Positions 7,152-13,568 of a stretch of 20,660 nucleotides of DNA are shown in pieces. Every line of letters begins with the position of its first letter. Within the stretch, counting starts at the first letter, position 1. The stretch covers positions 1-20,660 of the forward strand of contig JAFCEU010000002.1 in NCBI GenBank assembly GCA_017608995.1. The letters run 5' to 3'. The position numbers and the translations under genes were made by a program. This stretch comes from Candidatus Iainarchaeum sp. GTDB taxonomy: Archaea; Iainarchaeota; Iainarchaeia; Iainarchaeales; DTGL01. The notes under the pieces are model-generated. The model was not told where the DNA came from, ran no database searches, and saw only the letters and a list, made by a program, of their open reading frames with translations.

Positions 7152-7322
7152 ATAAGAACCTCCAGCGGGTTCTTATCACCCCTGCAACCAACTGGAACCT
7201 CAGTAACCGCAAGCGGGTTCTTTTCATCTCCAGCGATCAGGAAAACTGCGTTTTCCCGATGCCTTTCCCTTGGGTTATTGTTCCTTGTGCTATACTTATT
7301 TTATTAAAAACTGTTTTAATAA
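7152..7322 (-). ncRNA. Structured intergenic region upstream of tRNA-Cys (possible leader or ncRNA)
   Basis: About 170 bp between the Mre11 stop and tRNA-Cys with no convincing ORF. It holds three near-perfect hairpins: ATAAGAACC/GGTTCTTAT (7152-7160/7168-7176), GGAAAAC/GTTTTCC (7240-7246/7250-7256, extended by ATC/GAT) and TTATTAAAA/TTTTAATAA (7301-7309/7314-7322). A looser one is AACCGC/GCGGGTT (7205-7219). An 18-bp motif of the form AACCNCNAGCGGGTTCTT occurs twice as a direct repeat, at 7158-7175 and 7206-7223 (15/18 identical). A TATA-like stretch lies near 7338-7350 on the minus strand. It could be a tRNA leader, an independent small RNA or the remains of a repeat element. I do not recognise SRP RNA, RNase P RNA or a C/D-box RNA in it. 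Confidence 0.35.
7158..7223. repeat. Imperfect direct repeat, 18 bp, two copies 48 bp apart
   Basis: Copy 1 is 7158-7175 (AACCTCCAGCGGGTTCTT) and copy 2 is 7206-7223 (AACCGCAAGCGGGTTCTT), 15 of 18 identical. Similarity continues loosely downstream (ATCACC versus TTCATC). Each copy contains its own inverted AACC/GGTT arms, so each can form a small hairpin. Confidence 0.6.
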
Positions 7323-7378
7323 TTTTCCGCATCGCCTTTAATATTTAAATTTCTTGTGATAGCGGCAAGATTTGCTCG

Positions 7379-8722
7379 CTATACAAAGTCACTTAGCGTT
7401 CCAGTCTTTGTTTCGCTACTCTCTTTTTCGTTTTTAATATCGCTTTGCTTTGCTTGCTCGCCCTTATCTCTAACAACCTTCCCCGCTTCCTTTCCGCTTG
7501 TATCGCTTAGCAGTATTTCGCGTGCTTTCTCCAAATCGCCGTTCTCCAGTAACCTGAAAATGCGCCTAACATCAAAAGCGTTTTCAAAATCCGTTTCGGC
7601 CAGGTTTTTTTCAAGTAAATCAAAACCAAGCTCAACAATGGATTTCCTTTCTTTCTGCATAGCGCTTAGCTCTGCAATTTTCTTGCCGAAATGTTCTTGG
7701 AAAAAATTAGCATCTATTGAGATTATTGCTTTTTCCTTAAACTCATCCGCAAGCTTTCTCAGCTCAAGGTTTTCTTGACTATGCCCTTTCGCAAGGCTCC
7801 CTGAAAGTTTTATTTTTATAAGGGGCTTCTTCTTGAACGTGTTTGCTAAAATCTTTTCTATATGCTTCTTTACACTTTGCATAACTTCTTCGCAAGATGC
7901 ATTTTCAAACTCGAGCTTATTGTAGAAGAATGCTCTTTGCTCGGGCAGAACCAAAAACTCAAGCTTATTCGCTTGAGTGTTAAACAAGTATATCCCTTTT
8001 GACTTCTTAGATTCAAGCCTTTTCATCTGAGTTATAACTGTTGAGCCAGGAATAATAAGGTGTTTTCCTTGTTCATTGAACTCGCTTTGCCAGTGTAAGT
8101 GTCCATTAACTATTATATCAAATCCACTTGGCAAGTCAGCAATGCTAAGCGTGGCAATCATTTCGTCTTCAAACGGCAGTAATTCTTTAAGTGATTGATG
8201 CAGCATCAATACATTGAATGCATCTTTTTCCGGTTTTGGGTCCCAGAGTTTTAAAGCATCTAATGCCTTTTTCTCTGGTACGCCTCCCAAGCCATGCACC
8301 GCGATTCTCTCATTGTTTATTGTGCAAACAGCTTTTGCAGCATGTACATAAGCGATAAAACCTGCGCTCTCGAAAAGCTGCAGATAATTTACATAATCTC
8401 TGCCCCGAAATTCATGCGTACCGTGAATAGCGATTATTGGAATACCTTTCAGCGTAAGCTCTTTCTTTGTAGCACCTTTAATTTTGATGATTTTTGTGTA
8501 ATTATCGTTAGCGTTTTTAGCTATTGAGAAGAGCTCCATCGCTTGCAGCAATGTTTTGGCATTAGGCACTTCCTCATGGAACACATCTCCGCTTATAAGT
8601 ATTAGATCAGCATTGTGCTTTACTGCAAGCTCAAATGCTTGCTTAGCATTTTCAAATGCTTCCTCTTCGCGACCAGCTTGCTTAAAGCCTAGGTGAAAAT
8701 CAGAAAGAAAAGCTATGCGCAT
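7379..8722 (-). CDS. mre11: DNA double-strand-break repair nuclease Mre11
   Basis: Calcineurin-like metallophosphoesterase that acts with Rad50 in DNA end resection. The five phosphoesterase motifs are visible (numbering from ATG 8722): SDFHLG (D8, H10), SGDVFHE (D46), HGTHE (100-104), LMLHQSL (H175) and NGHLHW (H208, H210). In the third motif the normally invariant metal-ligand Asn of GNH[D/E] is Thr102. The capping domain follows. The last ~40 residues are hydrophilic and end in KTGTLSDFV, reminiscent of an archaeal PCNA-interacting box. I chose ATG 8722 because the family begins MRIAFLSDFHLG; the TTG at 8743 would add seven unrelated residues. TTTTATTTTAATTAA, about 25-40 nt upstream, suggests a leaderless transcript separate from the ThiI-like gene. 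Rad50, HerA and NurA are not in the window. The stop is TAG. Confidence 0.92.
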   Translation of the reverse strand: MRIAFLSDFHLGFKQAGREEEAFENAKQAFELAVKHNADLILISGDVFHEEVPNAKTLLQAMELFSIAKNANDNYTKIIKIKGATKKELTLKGIPIIAIHGTHEFRGRDYVNYLQLFESAGFIAYVHAAKAVCTINNERIAVHGLGGVPEKKALDALKLWDPKPEKDAFNVLMLHQSLKELLPFEDEMIATLSIADLPSGFDIIVNGHLHWQSEFNEQGKHLIIPGSTVITQMKRLESKKSKGIYLFNTQANKLEFLVLPEQRAFFYNKLEFENASCEEVMQSVKKHIEKILANTFKKKPLIKIKLSGSLAKGHSQENLELRKLADEFKEKAIISIDANFFQEHFGKKIAELSAMQKERKSIVELGFDLLEKNLAETDFENAFDVRRIFRLLENGDLEKAREILLSDTSGKEAGKVVRDKGEQAKQSDIKNEKESSETKTGTLSDFV

Positions 8723-8768
8723 ATAAAAAGAATTTGTGGGCAAAGTTAATTAAAATAAAATGTTTTCG

Positions 8769-9671
8769 CTAACTTTTTATAATCTTTATCAGCCCCTTGA
8801 GTTTAGCTTCATCATAGAAGAGAAGAGGCCTGAACACAGCGAGCACTTGCTTCGAATCAAATTCTTTGTATTTGGCAAATGCTTCCTTTGTTGTTTCAGT
8901 ATCTGCCTTAACAATTGCTAGGATATCCCGCTCTTTTATTAATTCCTTAAGTTCGCTTACTGGCGTAAGTGCAAATTTCCTATAGCAATTCCACGTTATT
9001 AAAGGTTTTATTGCTCCTTCGAGCTCCTTGCTTTCTTTTTCCACTACTGGGAACACATTGCAACCCCTTTTTAGCATCAGCCAGCCAGCTACAAGCTCCT
9101 CATCTTTCCCAGAGAAAAATAAAGCAACGTTGCCCTCAACACCTGTGGGCAAGCCTCCAAAGCATTTTATTTCATCTGCATAGAGGTGTGCTTGTTCATT
9201 GCGTACCTCTATGTGCAATACTCTGTCCGGCTTTTTTAAATCAACCTTAAGACCAAAATTTTTTACTATGCGCGCGCCAACTTTGCGCTCAACCTCCTGC
9301 GAACTGAAATAATGCATACCTGTGCGCGAGCACTCCACAGCAAAACTTTCATTCTTCTCAAACCTTCCAGCGAAGAATTTAGCGGCTTTTTCTGCAATTT
9401 CATCAAGATCAGTAAATTCGAATTCATATGCTAATGCTAAGGAATGCAGACCAAAAACCCTTTTCAATACCGCTAAGCATTTTTCCAATTCATCAGCGTA
9501 GAGATAAAAACGCATTCTGCCCTGCCTTAGCTCGTTGAACTCAATTTTGTTTCTGTGCAAAGCGCATTTTATATTCTCGCGAAGCTTCCTGTTAAAATAT
9601 GCTTGCGTTTTCTCGCTCTTAAGGAAAACCCCGCTTGCGGGCTTTATAAGCAAAACATTTGGTTCAAGCAT
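8769..9671 (-). CDS. ThiI-like THUMP-domain protein with degenerate PP-loop
   Basis: Resembles the N-terminal two thirds of ThiI, the tRNA U8 4-thiouridine synthase. Residues 1-80 look like the ferredoxin-like domain (KPASGVFLKSEKTQAYFNRKL). Residues about 85-165 look like THUMP (AVECSRTGMHYFSSQEVERK, VDLKKPDRVLHIEV). The hallmark linker GGLPTGVEGNVALFFSG follows (172-188). In active ThiI the next residues form the PP-loop SGGxDS that binds ATP; here they are SGKDEE (187-192). Only about 110 residues follow, against roughly 200 for a complete adenylation domain, and no rhodanese domain is present. It probably binds tRNA through THUMP but may not catalyse sulfur transfer itself. It is transcribed ahead of mre11, 46 nt away. 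ATG 9671 is the natural start. The stop is TAG. Confidence 0.75.
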   Translation of the reverse strand: MLEPNVLLIKPASGVFLKSEKTQAYFNRKLRENIKCALHRNKIEFNELRQGRMRFYLYADELEKCLAVLKRVFGLHSLALAYEFEFTDLDEIAEKAAKFFAGRFEKNESFAVECSRTGMHYFSSQEVERKVGARIVKNFGLKVDLKKPDRVLHIEVRNEQAHLYADEIKCFGGLPTGVEGNVALFFSGKDEELVAGWLMLKRGCNVFPVVEKESKELEGAIKPLITWNCYRKFALTPVSELKELIKERDILAIVKADTETTKEAFAKYKEFDSKQVLAVFRPLLFYDEAKLKGLIKIIKS

Positions 9672-9737
9672 AAGAAACCTAAAGGTAGAAAGAAAATTTA
9701 AGTTATGCTTTTCTTGCTACCTGCTAAGCTCTCAGCA

Positions 9738-9808
9738 TTAATTATTTATATATTACTAGCTTACAATCTAACATCAATTTTTGCTTTTTTGAAAATTTTT
9801 TACGGAGG
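9738..9808 (+). promoter_or_regulatory. Promoter and strong SD of acetyl-CoA synthetase
   Basis: The TATA-like ATTTATATATTA at about 9743-9754 would start transcription near 9770-9775. GGAGG at 9804-9808 is the strongest SD in the window and lies 4 nt before ATG 9813. An in-frame ORF extends upstream to 9705, but its 35 extra residues precede the SD and are not family-like. Confidence 0.6.
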
Positions 9809-9812
9809 GATG

Positions 9813-11765
9813 ATGTTGGCGATTAGGTGGGTTACTGAGCGAGACGAAAATGGCTATTTTTGGCCTAGCGAAGAAGCCAAAAAGCAGGCTTGGATTAGCG
9901 ACCCGAATATCTACGAGGAGGCAGCAAAAGACCCCGTTGCATTCTGGGAGAAACGTGCGGAAGAAGGCATAGAATGGTTTCAAAAATGGGAAAAAGCATA
10001 CGAATGGAACCCGCCACACTACAAGTGGTTCGTTGGCGCAAAGCTGAATGTTTGCTACAACTGTGTCGATAGGCACGTCAAAGCAGGCAAGGGCGACAAG
10101 CCAGCGATAATTTGGATTCCTGAGCCGGTTGATGAACCAAAGCGCGTAATTACTTATGCAGAATTATACAAGCAGGTTCAGAAGTTTGCAAATGTGCTCA
10201 AAAGCCTTGGAATAAAAAAAGGCGATCGCGTTAGTATTTATTTACCAATGATTCCAGAAGTGCAGATAGCGATGCTCGCTTGTGCGCGTATTGGTGCTAT
10301 ACATAGCGTGGTTTTCTCTGCGTTCAGCGCTGACTCTTTAAGAACAAGAATTGAGGATTCCGAAGCGAAAGTGCTTATAACTGCAGATGGGTACTATAGA
10401 AGAGGCAAAGTTATAAATCTGAAGCAGAACGCTGATAAAGCAGTTGAAGGTACTTCAATTGAAAAGGTAATTGTGGTGAAGCGCGCAGGTAATGAAGTGA
10501 ATATGCTCAGCGGCAGAGACCTTTGGTGGCACGAGTTGATGGAAGAGGCTAGCGATAATTGCGAAGTCGAACAGATGGATGCTGAAGATATGCTATTCTT
10601 GCTTTACACAAGCGGAACAACTGGCAAGCCAAAAGGCGTTGTGCATACCTGTGGCGGTTACATAGTGATGGCTTACTGGACTTCGCGCTGGGTATTCGAT
10701 TTGCATGACGATGATATCTTTTGGTGTACTGCTGATGTGGGCTGGATTACAGGTCACACATATAATTGCTATGGTCCATTAGCTAACGGTGCAACCTTGC
10801 TCTTCTTCGAAGGAGCTCCAGATTATCCAGAAAAAGACCGCTGGTGGCAGATTATAGAGGAGAATAAAGTTACCATCTTATACACGGCGCCTACTGCAAT
10901 AAGGATGTTTGCGCAGTGGGGTGAAGAATGGCCAGCCAAGCACGATTTGAGCTCATTGCGCCTGCTTGGTACAGTGGGTGAGCCCATTGATGAAGATGCA
11001 TGGCTCTGGTACTTCAAAAACATTGGCGGTTCGCGCTGTCCAATAGTCGATACCTGGTGGCAGACAGAAACAGGCGGCACACTTATTACTTCACTCCCGG
11101 GAATAGGTCCATTCATTCCTACTGTCGCAGGCCTTCCTTTCCCTGGTGTTACTGCCGACATCTTGGATTCTGAAGGAAATTCAGTTAGTGGCAGCGAAGG
11201 AGGCTACCTTGTGATAAAGAGTCCGTTCCCTCCAAGTCTACTAAGAGGCCTCTATAAGGATGAGGAAAAGTTTGTGAATACCTACTGGTCAGAATATGGC
11301 AAAGAGATTTACTTCGCGAGCGACGGTGCCCGATGGGTTGAAGATAAGTACATAAGGATTACTGGCAGAGTCGATGATGTGATGAATGTCGCAGGTCACA
11401 GACTTTCCAGTGCAGAGGTAGAAAACGCTATCGCAAGTGATGAGAGAGTCAGCGAATGCGCTGTTGTACCAAAGCCGCATCCAATAAAAGGCGAAGTCCC
11501 AATTGCTTTTGTAGTTTTGAAGGGTGTTGAGCCAAGCGATCAGCTAAAGGAAGAGCTAATTGGCGTAGTTAAAAATCAGATAGGCCCAACTGCAAAACCA
11601 GCAGATATAATCTTCGTAAAAGAGCTTCCAAAGACACGCTCCGGTAAAATAATGCGAAGAATGTTAAAGGCATTGCTCACAAACAAGCCATTGGGCGATA
11701 CAACAACATTGCAGAACCCAGAGAGCGTAGAACACCTAAAAGAAGCGGTTGGCTATAAGGGCTAA
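9813..11765 (+). CDS. acs: Acetyl-CoA synthetase (AMP-forming)
   Basis: Converts acetate, ATP and CoA to acetyl-CoA, AMP and pyrophosphate in the cytosol. This is a full-length ANL-superfamily enzyme of 650 residues. Motifs from the start at 9813: LLYTSGTTGKPKGVVHT (A3 P-loop, about 263-279), TADVGWITGHTYNCYGPL, LLGTVGEPI, VDTWWQTETGG (A5, acyl pocket; the Trp favours short acyl chains), ITGRVDDVMNVAGHRLSSAEVE (A8 hinge) and PKTRSGKIMRR (A10, catalytic and acetylatable Lys at about 612). The conserved Trp in WWQTETGG and the overall length favour acetate over longer acids. ATG 9810 and 9813 are adjacent; I prefer 9813 for SD spacing. The gene ends in a terminator hairpin that includes its stop codon. 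Together with ppsA it gives a possible route from acetate towards gluconeogenesis, if pyruvate synthase exists elsewhere. Confidence 0.96.
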   Translation: MLAIRWVTERDENGYFWPSEEAKKQAWISDPNIYEEAAKDPVAFWEKRAEEGIEWFQKWEKAYEWNPPHYKWFVGAKLNVCYNCVDRHVKAGKGDKPAIIWIPEPVDEPKRVITYAELYKQVQKFANVLKSLGIKKGDRVSIYLPMIPEVQIAMLACARIGAIHSVVFSAFSADSLRTRIEDSEAKVLITADGYYRRGKVINLKQNADKAVEGTSIEKVIVVKRAGNEVNMLSGRDLWWHELMEEASDNCEVEQMDAEDMLFLLYTSGTTGKPKGVVHTCGGYIVMAYWTSRWVFDLHDDDIFWCTADVGWITGHTYNCYGPLANGATLLFFEGAPDYPEKDRWWQIIEENKVTILYTAPTAIRMFAQWGEEWPAKHDLSSLRLLGTVGEPIDEDAWLWYFKNIGGSRCPIVDTWWQTETGGTLITSLPGIGPFIPTVAGLPFPGVTADILDSEGNSVSGSEGGYLVIKSPFPPSLLRGLYKDEEKFVNTYWSEYGKEIYFASDGARWVEDKYIRITGRVDDVMNVAGHRLSSAEVENAIASDERVSECAVVPKPHPIKGEVPIAFVVLKGVEPSDQLKEELIGVVKNQIGPTAKPADIIFVKELPKTRSGKIMRRMLKALLTNKPLGDTTTLQNPESVEHLKEAVGYKG

Positions 11766-11788
11766 CGCCCTTATTTTTTCTATTTTTT
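11756..11788 (+). terminator. Intrinsic-type terminator overlapping the acs stop codon
   Basis: Perfect 7-bp hairpin TAAGGGC (11756-11762) / GCCCTTA (11767-11773), with the loop TAAC containing the TAA stop. Two T-runs follow immediately (TTTTTT at 11774-11779, then TATTTTTT). This resembles a bacterial-style terminator. Archaeal termination needs mainly the T-rich tract, which is present. Confidence 0.7.
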
Positions 11789-11845
11789 CAGACTAAAAAT
11801 TAACCGCAAGCCGAAACATTATTAAAAGTTAGAATTCAAACTATT

Positions 11846-12325
11846 ATGATGAAACATTCATTGAAAATAGGGTTCAGCTTTGGTTTAACTTCTGGAATAA
11901 TCACGACAGTCGGGTTAATGGTGGGTTTGCATTCGGGCACTCATTCTAAGCTTGTTGTTATTGGTGGTATCTTAACAATAGCAATAGCGGATGCCTTTTC
12001 AGATGCCTTGGGCATACACATCTCTGAAGAGTCCGAGAATAAACATACCGCAAAAGAAATATGGGAATCCACAGTTGCTACATTCTTATCCAAATTTATT
12101 TTTGCGTTGACCTTTATTGTTCCACTCCTGCTGTTCCCACTTTCAACAGCGATTGTAATAAGTGTTCTTTGGGGCCTCTCTTTATTAGGCATCTTCAGTT
12201 TCTATATTGCCAAACAACAACACGCAAATCCCTGGCTAGCGGTTTTAGAACACTTGGTTGTTGCATTGATGGTTATATCCATAACTCACTATGTTGGCGA
12301 TTGGATAGGTTCAACATTTGGTTAG
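11846..12325 (+). CDS. Small VIT/CCC1-family membrane protein (putative Fe/Mn transporter)
   Basis: A 159-residue integral membrane protein with about five hydrophobic segments at 8-27, 35-55, 79-98, 101-121 and 131-150. The first two helices carry the VIT/CCC1 signature: GFSFGLTSGIITTVGLMVGL, then IADAFSDALGIHISEESE. The latter resembles the Ser/Glu-rich metal-binding end of helix 2 in vacuolar iron transporters. Family members move Fe2+ or Mn2+ across membranes; the direction here cannot be told. It is shorter than VIT1 (about 230-250) because the cytoplasmic metal-binding domain is replaced by a short loop (residues 58-75), so transport is inferred. The TATA-like ATTATTAAAAGTT about 25 nt before ATG 11846 suggests a leaderless mRNA. 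The stop is TAG, converging on top6A. Confidence 0.7.
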   Translation: MMKHSLKIGFSFGLTSGIITTVGLMVGLHSGTHSKLVVIGGILTIAIADAFSDALGIHISEESENKHTAKEIWESTVATFLSKFIFALTFIVPLLLFPLSTAIVISVLWGLSLLGIFSFYIAKQQHANPWLAVLEHLVVALMVISITHYVGDWIGSTFG

Positions 12326-12363
12326 GTGCGTTCTCCGTGGCCGTGAAAAGAGGAATTCGAGGC

Positions 12364-12380
12364 AATGCATTGACTGCATT
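12364..12380. terminator. Small hairpin between convergent VIT-like gene and top6A
   Basis: Inverted repeat AATGCA/TGCATT with a 5-nt loop, in the 59-bp gap between two converging stop codons. AT-rich sequence follows on the plus strand. The stem is only 6 bp, so a termination role is tentative. Confidence 0.25.
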
Positions 12381-12384
12381 TAAA

Positions 12385-13563
12385 TTATGGCAGGAACTCT
12401 CTATTCTTTATTTTCTTTGGCAGATATTCCTTTGCCACAAACTCCAAGCTTTTATTTGCTAGAGCCTGTTGTTCTATTCTGATTTTGAGCTGTAATGCTT
12501 TTTTAAGCTCCTTCTGCCATGGCTTGTTTTTGAACCATTCATAAGCGAGCAGTTCCTTTGCTCTCTTTATGTCACCGGGCTTCATCTTTTCAGTTACGTT
12601 CTGTAACCCATAGTCCTCAACATCTTCCAAGGTCATACCTATGTACTTCGCTTCTGGGCATGCTAGTAGCCTTGAATGTGCAGCTAAAGCCATAGAACCC
12701 TGCTTTATTACGCTGTAGATATACCACCCGTATGGATCACCATCCGTGAATACGTATACTGGCAGTTTATGCTCGAAATGCAAGCGATGGATTAATCTGC
12801 GAGTGCCACGGGCTGCTTGGCCGCCAGTGCCAACTAAGATGGCTTTATTTTTCCTTGCAAAATCTTCCTCAACCAAGCGTTCGTACATTGCACTTGTTTC
12901 TATAACAAGCACATATTTAGCATTAACTTTCTTGATTTCAATTTCATGTGGCTCTATTCTGCTCATTATGCTCCATCCGCCGCGGCCAAGCTTCAGGCAG
13001 TTGAATGTATCGTTATGATGCTGCCTATCCACAAGCGTTATATCACCATAAAGTGTTCCCTTGGGATTTGCATGCACATTCAATTTTTCTCTGATCGTAT
13101 CTATGCTATGTTCTAAATCAACGATGCAAGCATCGCTTTCCCTCTGGTCCTCAAATGTATTTTCCTTAGTGTTTCCTATGGTGTGCTTTAGCTCATAGTA
13201 CACTTCTCTAATAGAGGCAGTTTTGTTGTTTGTTAGATACTCGTAGGTTTTACTCATCACGAGCATTGTTTGCAGAAACTTTCTCGCATGTGCTATATTG
13301 AGAAATGTTCTTGTGGTGTCTTTATCACCAAGCTTTATAATGCCCAGCTTCTCATCAAAGAGAACATTACCTCTGCCGCGCTGCTTCGTCTTGAATCTCG
13401 GATTGCGGCCAGATTCTATATCTTTGACTATCCCCCTTGCCACTTCTTTTATGCGTGCAGCTATCTCTTTTGGACCTTCCTTTTCTTTCTTTGCAACACT
13501 TTTACTTAACGCCTTGCTGATCTTTCTCTCACTTTTTTTTACAAAGCTTTTCTTTTTGGCCAT
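12385..13563 (-). CDS. top6A: DNA topoisomerase VI subunit A
   Basis: Catalytic, Spo11-related subunit of the type IIB topoisomerase that makes and reseals double-strand breaks to remove supercoils and catenanes. From ATG 13563 the product is 392 residues, normal for the family. The winged-helix/CAP domain holds SIREVYYELKHTIG, with the likely catalytic Tyr at 123 (the second of the pair). The Toprim domain holds VIETSAMYERL (E222) and VYVFTDGDPYGWYIY (D274, D276) for Mg2+. The N-terminal 30 residues are strongly basic. The start is fixed by AGGTGA at 13569-13574, whose TGA is also the top6B stop. The GTG at 13572 falls inside that SD. Five bases separate the genes, so translation is probably coupled and gives equal subunit amounts. 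Confidence 0.97.
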   Translation of the reverse strand: MAKKKSFVKKSERKISKALSKSVAKKEKEGPKEIAARIKEVARGIVKDIESGRNPRFKTKQRGRGNVLFDEKLGIIKLGDKDTTRTFLNIAHARKFLQTMLVMSKTYEYLTNNKTASIREVYYELKHTIGNTKENTFEDQRESDACIVDLEHSIDTIREKLNVHANPKGTLYGDITLVDRQHHNDTFNCLKLGRGGWSIMSRIEPHEIEIKKVNAKYVLVIETSAMYERLVEEDFARKNKAILVGTGGQAARGTRRLIHRLHFEHKLPVYVFTDGDPYGWYIYSVIKQGSMALAAHSRLLACPEAKYIGMTLEDVEDYGLQNVTEKMKPGDIKRAKELLAYEWFKNKPWQKELKKALQLKIRIEQQALANKSLEFVAKEYLPKKIKNREFLP

Positions 13564-13568
13564 TATTC

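Noticed and set aside
7176..7235. C/D-box small RNA suggested by GAGATGA, CTGA and GTGATAA on the minus strand
   Set aside because: Box spacing is about 20 nt, not the roughly 12 nt and 3-5 nt of archaeal C/D RNAs, and no final D box (CTGA) is present.
7046..7310. Minus-strand open frame running through the hairpin region and tRNA-Cys, with AGDEKNPL / RGDKNPLE-like repeats
   Set aside because: It has no ATG, GTG or TTG start in a suitable place, reads through a certain tRNA gene, and its apparent repeat comes from the DNA direct repeat.
9705..9812. Hydrophobic 36-residue N-terminal extension of acetyl-CoA synthetase, like a membrane anchor
   Set aside because: It overlaps the TATA-like box and precedes a strong GGAGG SD that points to ATG 9813. 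Translation from 9705 is unlikely.
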